From assembly GCA_028867395.1 (NCBI GenBank), contig JAGWGO010000100.1, forward strand, positions 1 to 6,101: a DNA stretch of 6,101 nucleotides, written 5' to 3'. This DNA is from Nitrososphaerota archaeon. Its GTDB lineage: Archaea; Thermoproteota; Nitrososphaeria; Nitrososphaerales; Nitrosopumilaceae. The position numbers were made by a program, and so were the translations under genes. A model generated the notes under the pieces. That model had not been told where the DNA came from, searched no databases, and was given only the letters and a program-made list of their open reading frames with translations. This document shows positions 5,707-6,101 of the stretch, piece after piece (position 1 is the first letter of the stretch; each line of letters begins with the position of its first letter).

Positions 5707-5714
5707 GATATAAG
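5707..5714 (-). promoter_or_regulatory. TATA-like box for the metallopeptidase-like gene
   Basis: The minus-strand element cttatatc is centred 26-27 bases before the GTG at 5684, in the 42-base gap after the cysteine-rich gene. It supports the GTG start and an independent leaderless transcript. Confidence 0.55.
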
Positions 5715-5726
5715 CAGTTCAAAATT

Positions 5727-5825
5727 CTATTTCGTCTTGCAGACTTGACAATCACATTCAAACATGCCAGCTTTTCCCATGCATTCTCCATGCTTTTCAT
5801 CAGAACATTTGTGACACAGAACCAT
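5727..5825 (-). CDS. Cysteine-rich 32-residue putative zinc-binding protein
   Basis: A very short reading frame from ATG 5825 to TAG 5727-5729 encodes 32 residues, of which six are Cys and two are His. The pattern is C4-x2-C7, H12, C15, C24-x-C26-x2-C29 (LCHKCSDEKHGEC, then ECDCQVCKTK). Two closely spaced cysteine groups separated by a short loop look like a small zinc ribbon or knuckle that binds one or possibly two metal ions. From memory, small proteins ending in a CDCQVC-type motif recur in thaumarchaeal genomes, but I cannot verify this here. The frame is open for 15 codons upstream of the ATG, back to a TAG, with an in-frame TTG at 5834 and another Cys codon, so a slightly longer form is possible. 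A TATA-like box lies about 33 bases upstream. The overlapping 73-codon frame has no such pattern and is rejected. The molecular role is unknown. Confidence 0.7.
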   Translation of the reverse strand: MVLCHKCSDEKHGECMGKAGMFECDCQVCKTK

Positions 5826-5853
5826 AATATCCAATTCTTCGATACATTTTGGG

Positions 5854-5862
5854 TTATTTTTA
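5854..5862 (-). promoter_or_regulatory. G-flanked TATA-like box for the cysteine-rich gene
   Basis: On the minus strand taaaaataa is centred about 33 bases before the ATG at 5825. Six G residues precede it and three C residues follow, which makes an imperfect inverted repeat around the box. It could combine a core promoter with an operator. Confidence 0.4.
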
Positions 5863-5973
5863 CCCCCCTATTTGCCACAAAACTTGCCAGATCATGGGCC
5901 AATTTTTAGCTCAAAAATGGTCTAAAATGATCTATTTTCGAAAAATGGTGTTTTTTGCAATCTACGTTCAGAG

Positions 5974-6052
5974 GTTAAACCCCTTGTTATTTTTTTGATA
6001 TCACGAAGATGATGATTTTTTCAAAAAACGCAATTTTCATGGGGGGTTTAAC
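5974..6052. repeat. 10-base inverted repeat flanking an AT-rich segment
   Basis: GTTAAACCCC at 5974-5983 is the exact reverse complement of GGGGTTTAAC at 6043-6052, with 59 bases between the arms. The interior carries T and A tracts, including tttttt-c-aaaaaa around 6016-6028. The arms resemble the G-flanked TATA-like element near 5851-5868. The whole 5826-6101 stretch otherwise shows no complete gene. Confidence 0.5.
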
Positions 6053-6066
6053 ACTTGAGCGTGCAT

Positions 6067-6101
6067 ATGACAGCCAAGGGGCAAAACACCCCCATTGCCC
6101 G
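6067..6101 (+). CDS. Possible start of a plus-strand gene running off the right edge
   Basis: From ATG 6067 the frame reads MTAKGQNTPIA and stays open to the window end. The frame is closed upstream by TAA at 6049-6051, with possible TTG 6055 and GTG 6061 starts. Only about 11 codons are visible, no family can be named, and the TTTAA at 6047-6051 is too close to be an ideally placed TATA box. This is a tentative call. Confidence 0.25.
   Translation, partial: MTAKGQNTPIA

Noticed and set aside
5681..5902. 73-codon minus-strand frame from TTG 5902, ending in a GTGA overlap with the metallopeptidase-like gene
   Set aside because: It has no recognisable motif. The other frame of the same strand gives a tight six-cysteine protein, and the metallopeptidase-like gene has its own TATA-like box, so the apparent coupling is coincidental.

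Overview
The window looks like chromosomal DNA from an ammonia-oxidising archaeon of the Nitrososphaerota (Thaumarchaeota), probably group I.1a. The evidence is an ESCRT-III/CdvB protein of the thaumarchaeal type, BioB and BioF sequences of archaeal character, heavy use of ATA and AGA codons, and TATA-like boxes placed about 26-28 bases before start codons, as expected for leaderless archaeal transcripts. GC content looks like roughly 40% by eye, which would suit a Nitrosotenuis-like lineage better than Nitrosopumilus, but this is a weak inference.

Layout. Positions 3-1743 (+) hold the end of a biotin operon: bioB (partial at the window edge and interrupted by an in-frame TGA at 186-188), overlapped by bioF, which starts with TTG. 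Positions 1802-3653 (+) hold a two-gene thiol-redox operon: a CcdA-type membrane electron carrier, then a membrane-anchored thioredoxin-like protein with a C-terminal beta-rich domain. Together these match the parts of the single mycobacterial protein DipZ. A 121-base gap (3654-3774) carries two perfect palindromes. An ESCRT-III/CdvB-family gene follows (about 3814-4452, +).

From 4445 onward all genes are on the minus strand and are small: a basic 113-residue protein, an 88-residue protein with a probable coiled coil, a 119-residue HExxH metallopeptidase-like protein with a GTG start, and a 32-residue protein with six cysteines. Four of these have a recognisable TATA-like element upstream. 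The last 276 bases (5826-6101) hold no convincing complete gene. They contain AT tracts, a repeated G-run/TTTAA motif, and possibly the first codons of a plus-strand gene.

How the genes work together. BioF and BioB catalyse the first committed and the last step of biotin synthesis. The CcdA-like protein would move reducing power across the membrane to the extracytoplasmic CINC thioredoxin domain. The CdvB-family protein belongs to archaeal cell division or membrane remodelling. The minus-strand proteins are lineage-type small proteins whose roles cannot be read from the sequence. No mobile element, CRISPR array, tRNA or rRNA was seen. The most notable items are the TGA inside an otherwise well-conserved bioB, the paired palindromes at 3661-3758, and the very short cysteine-rich gene at 5727-5825.
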